6,421 nucleotides of DNA. Origin: Actinomycetes bacterium. Its GTDB lineage: Bacteria > Actinomycetota > Actinomycetes > Propionibacteriales > Nocardioidaceae. This document shows positions 5,984 through 6,421 of this stretch, in pieces. Made by a program: the position numbers and the translations under genes. Position 1 is the stretch's first letter, and the number at the start of each line of letters is the position of its first letter. The notes below the pieces were generated by a model. That model saw nothing but the letters and a program-made list of their open reading frames with translations. It was not told where the DNA came from and made no database searches. The DNA lies in NCBI GenBank assembly GCA_023252095.1, contig JAHEXN010000205.1:1-6421 (forward strand), read 5' to 3'.

Positions 5984-6421
5984 ATGCCCCCCTCCCCGGA
6001 CCGTGACGCCCTCGTACGCCTCGCGGCGGCCCACGGCGTGGCGACGAGCTACGAGGGCTCCGACCGCACGCCGGTGTCGGTCGACGACGCGATCGTCGTG
6101 GCGGTGCTGGGCCAGCTCGGGGTCGACGCCACGAGCGACGCCGCGATCGTCCGCGAGCTCGACGCTGCGCAGCGCGCGGCCGACCGACTGCCCGGCACGA
6201 TCGCGGCGACCGCCGGCGCGGCGCGCGACCTGGGCGTCGACGTCGCCGGGACGCTCCACCTCGAGGACGGCGGCGCGGTCGAGGTCAGCGGCGAGCTCCC
6301 GGCCGACCTGCCCCTCGGCTGGCACCGCCTCGCCACGGACGGCCGCGACGTCACGGTGGTGGTCGGTCCCGCCCGCCTGCCCGAGGTGCCGCGCACGTGG
6401 GGCTGGATGCTGCAGCTCTAC
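5984..6421 (+). CDS. malQ: 4-alpha-glucanotransferase (amylomaltase), N-terminal part
   Basis: The first 146 residues of a protein that continues beyond the window. The sequence LVRLAAAHGVATSYEG (10-25), then VDDAIVVAVLGQLGVDA (32-48), is the helical N-terminal extension found in actinobacterial MalQ proteins of roughly 700 residues. A beta-sandwich-like segment (about 86-130) with LPLGWHRL follows. WGWMLQLY (139-146) is the conserved entry to the GH77 catalytic barrel, usually followed by an R-S motif and SWG. The enzyme moves alpha-1,4-glucan segments between maltodextrins in the cytoplasm. The catalytic residues lie outside the window. The ATG at 5984 is the only reasonable start, with an in-frame TGA just before it (5978-5980). 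GAGG at 5979-5982 is too close to act as a normal ribosome binding site, so translation may be leaderless or weak. Confidence 0.85.
   Translation, partial: MPPSPDRDALVRLAAAHGVATSYEGSDRTPVSVDDAIVVAVLGQLGVDATSDAAIVRELDAAQRAADRLPGTIAATAGAARDLGVDVAGTLHLEDGGAVEVSGELPADLPLGWHRLATDGRDVTVVVGPARLPEVPRTWGWMLQLY

Noticed and set aside
4702..6006. A 434-codon plus-strand open frame opposite the aldo/keto reductase and across the intergenic region
   Set aside because: It is the antisense of a complete aldo/keto reductase with all catalytic residues, and shows no recognisable domain.
1..6421. CRISPR arrays, tRNA or rRNA genes, toxin-antitoxin pairs or phage-defence genes
   Set aside because: Read on both strands; no regularly spaced direct repeats, tRNA-like folds or such protein families were found.

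Overview
The window is high-GC DNA with GC-rich third codon positions and tightly packed genes on both strands. It contains an actinobacterial-type MalQ N-terminus, a TetR/acyl-CoA dehydrogenase pair and a likely leaderless TetR gene. This points to an Actinomycetota chromosome. A Nocardioidaceae-like host (Nocardioides/Aeromicrobium) is my guess from overall feel and from one intergenic repeat; it is not proven.

Layout, left to right. Positions 1-120 are the left-over edge of an IS30-family insertion sequence, with the transposase N-terminus reading out of the window on the minus strand. Positions 195-1301 (+) encode a secreted lipoprotein of the PQQ-dependent aldose/sorbosone dehydrogenase family. 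It ends 2 bp from the end of a convergent acyl-CoA dehydrogenase gene (1304-2446, -). That gene is divergent from a TetR-family regulator (2523-3098, +). The 76-bp gap between them holds a perfect 10-bp inverted repeat that overlaps plausible -10 elements for both genes. A short convergent gap with a strong hairpin (3149-3172) follows.

Three minus-strand genes come next, in transcription order: an aldo/keto reductase (4771-5655), a WrbA-type flavodoxin quinone reductase broken by an in-frame TAG and lacking a standard start codon (4088-4684), and an alpha/beta hydrolase (3222-4028). They may form one transcription unit. A 328-bp gene-free stretch (5656-5983) holds several hairpins or palindromes and what looks like a dispersed intergenic repeat. 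The window ends inside the start of a 4-alpha-glucanotransferase gene (malQ, 5984 onward, +).

Functionally this is ordinary accessory metabolism: periplasmic or extracytoplasmic sugar oxidation, acyl-CoA oxidation under a probable local repressor, a small redox/hydrolase cluster, and maltodextrin metabolism. I see no defence system, CRISPR array or other new multi-gene system. The two points most worth attention are the doubly damaged wrbA gene and the symmetric divergent promoter/operator.
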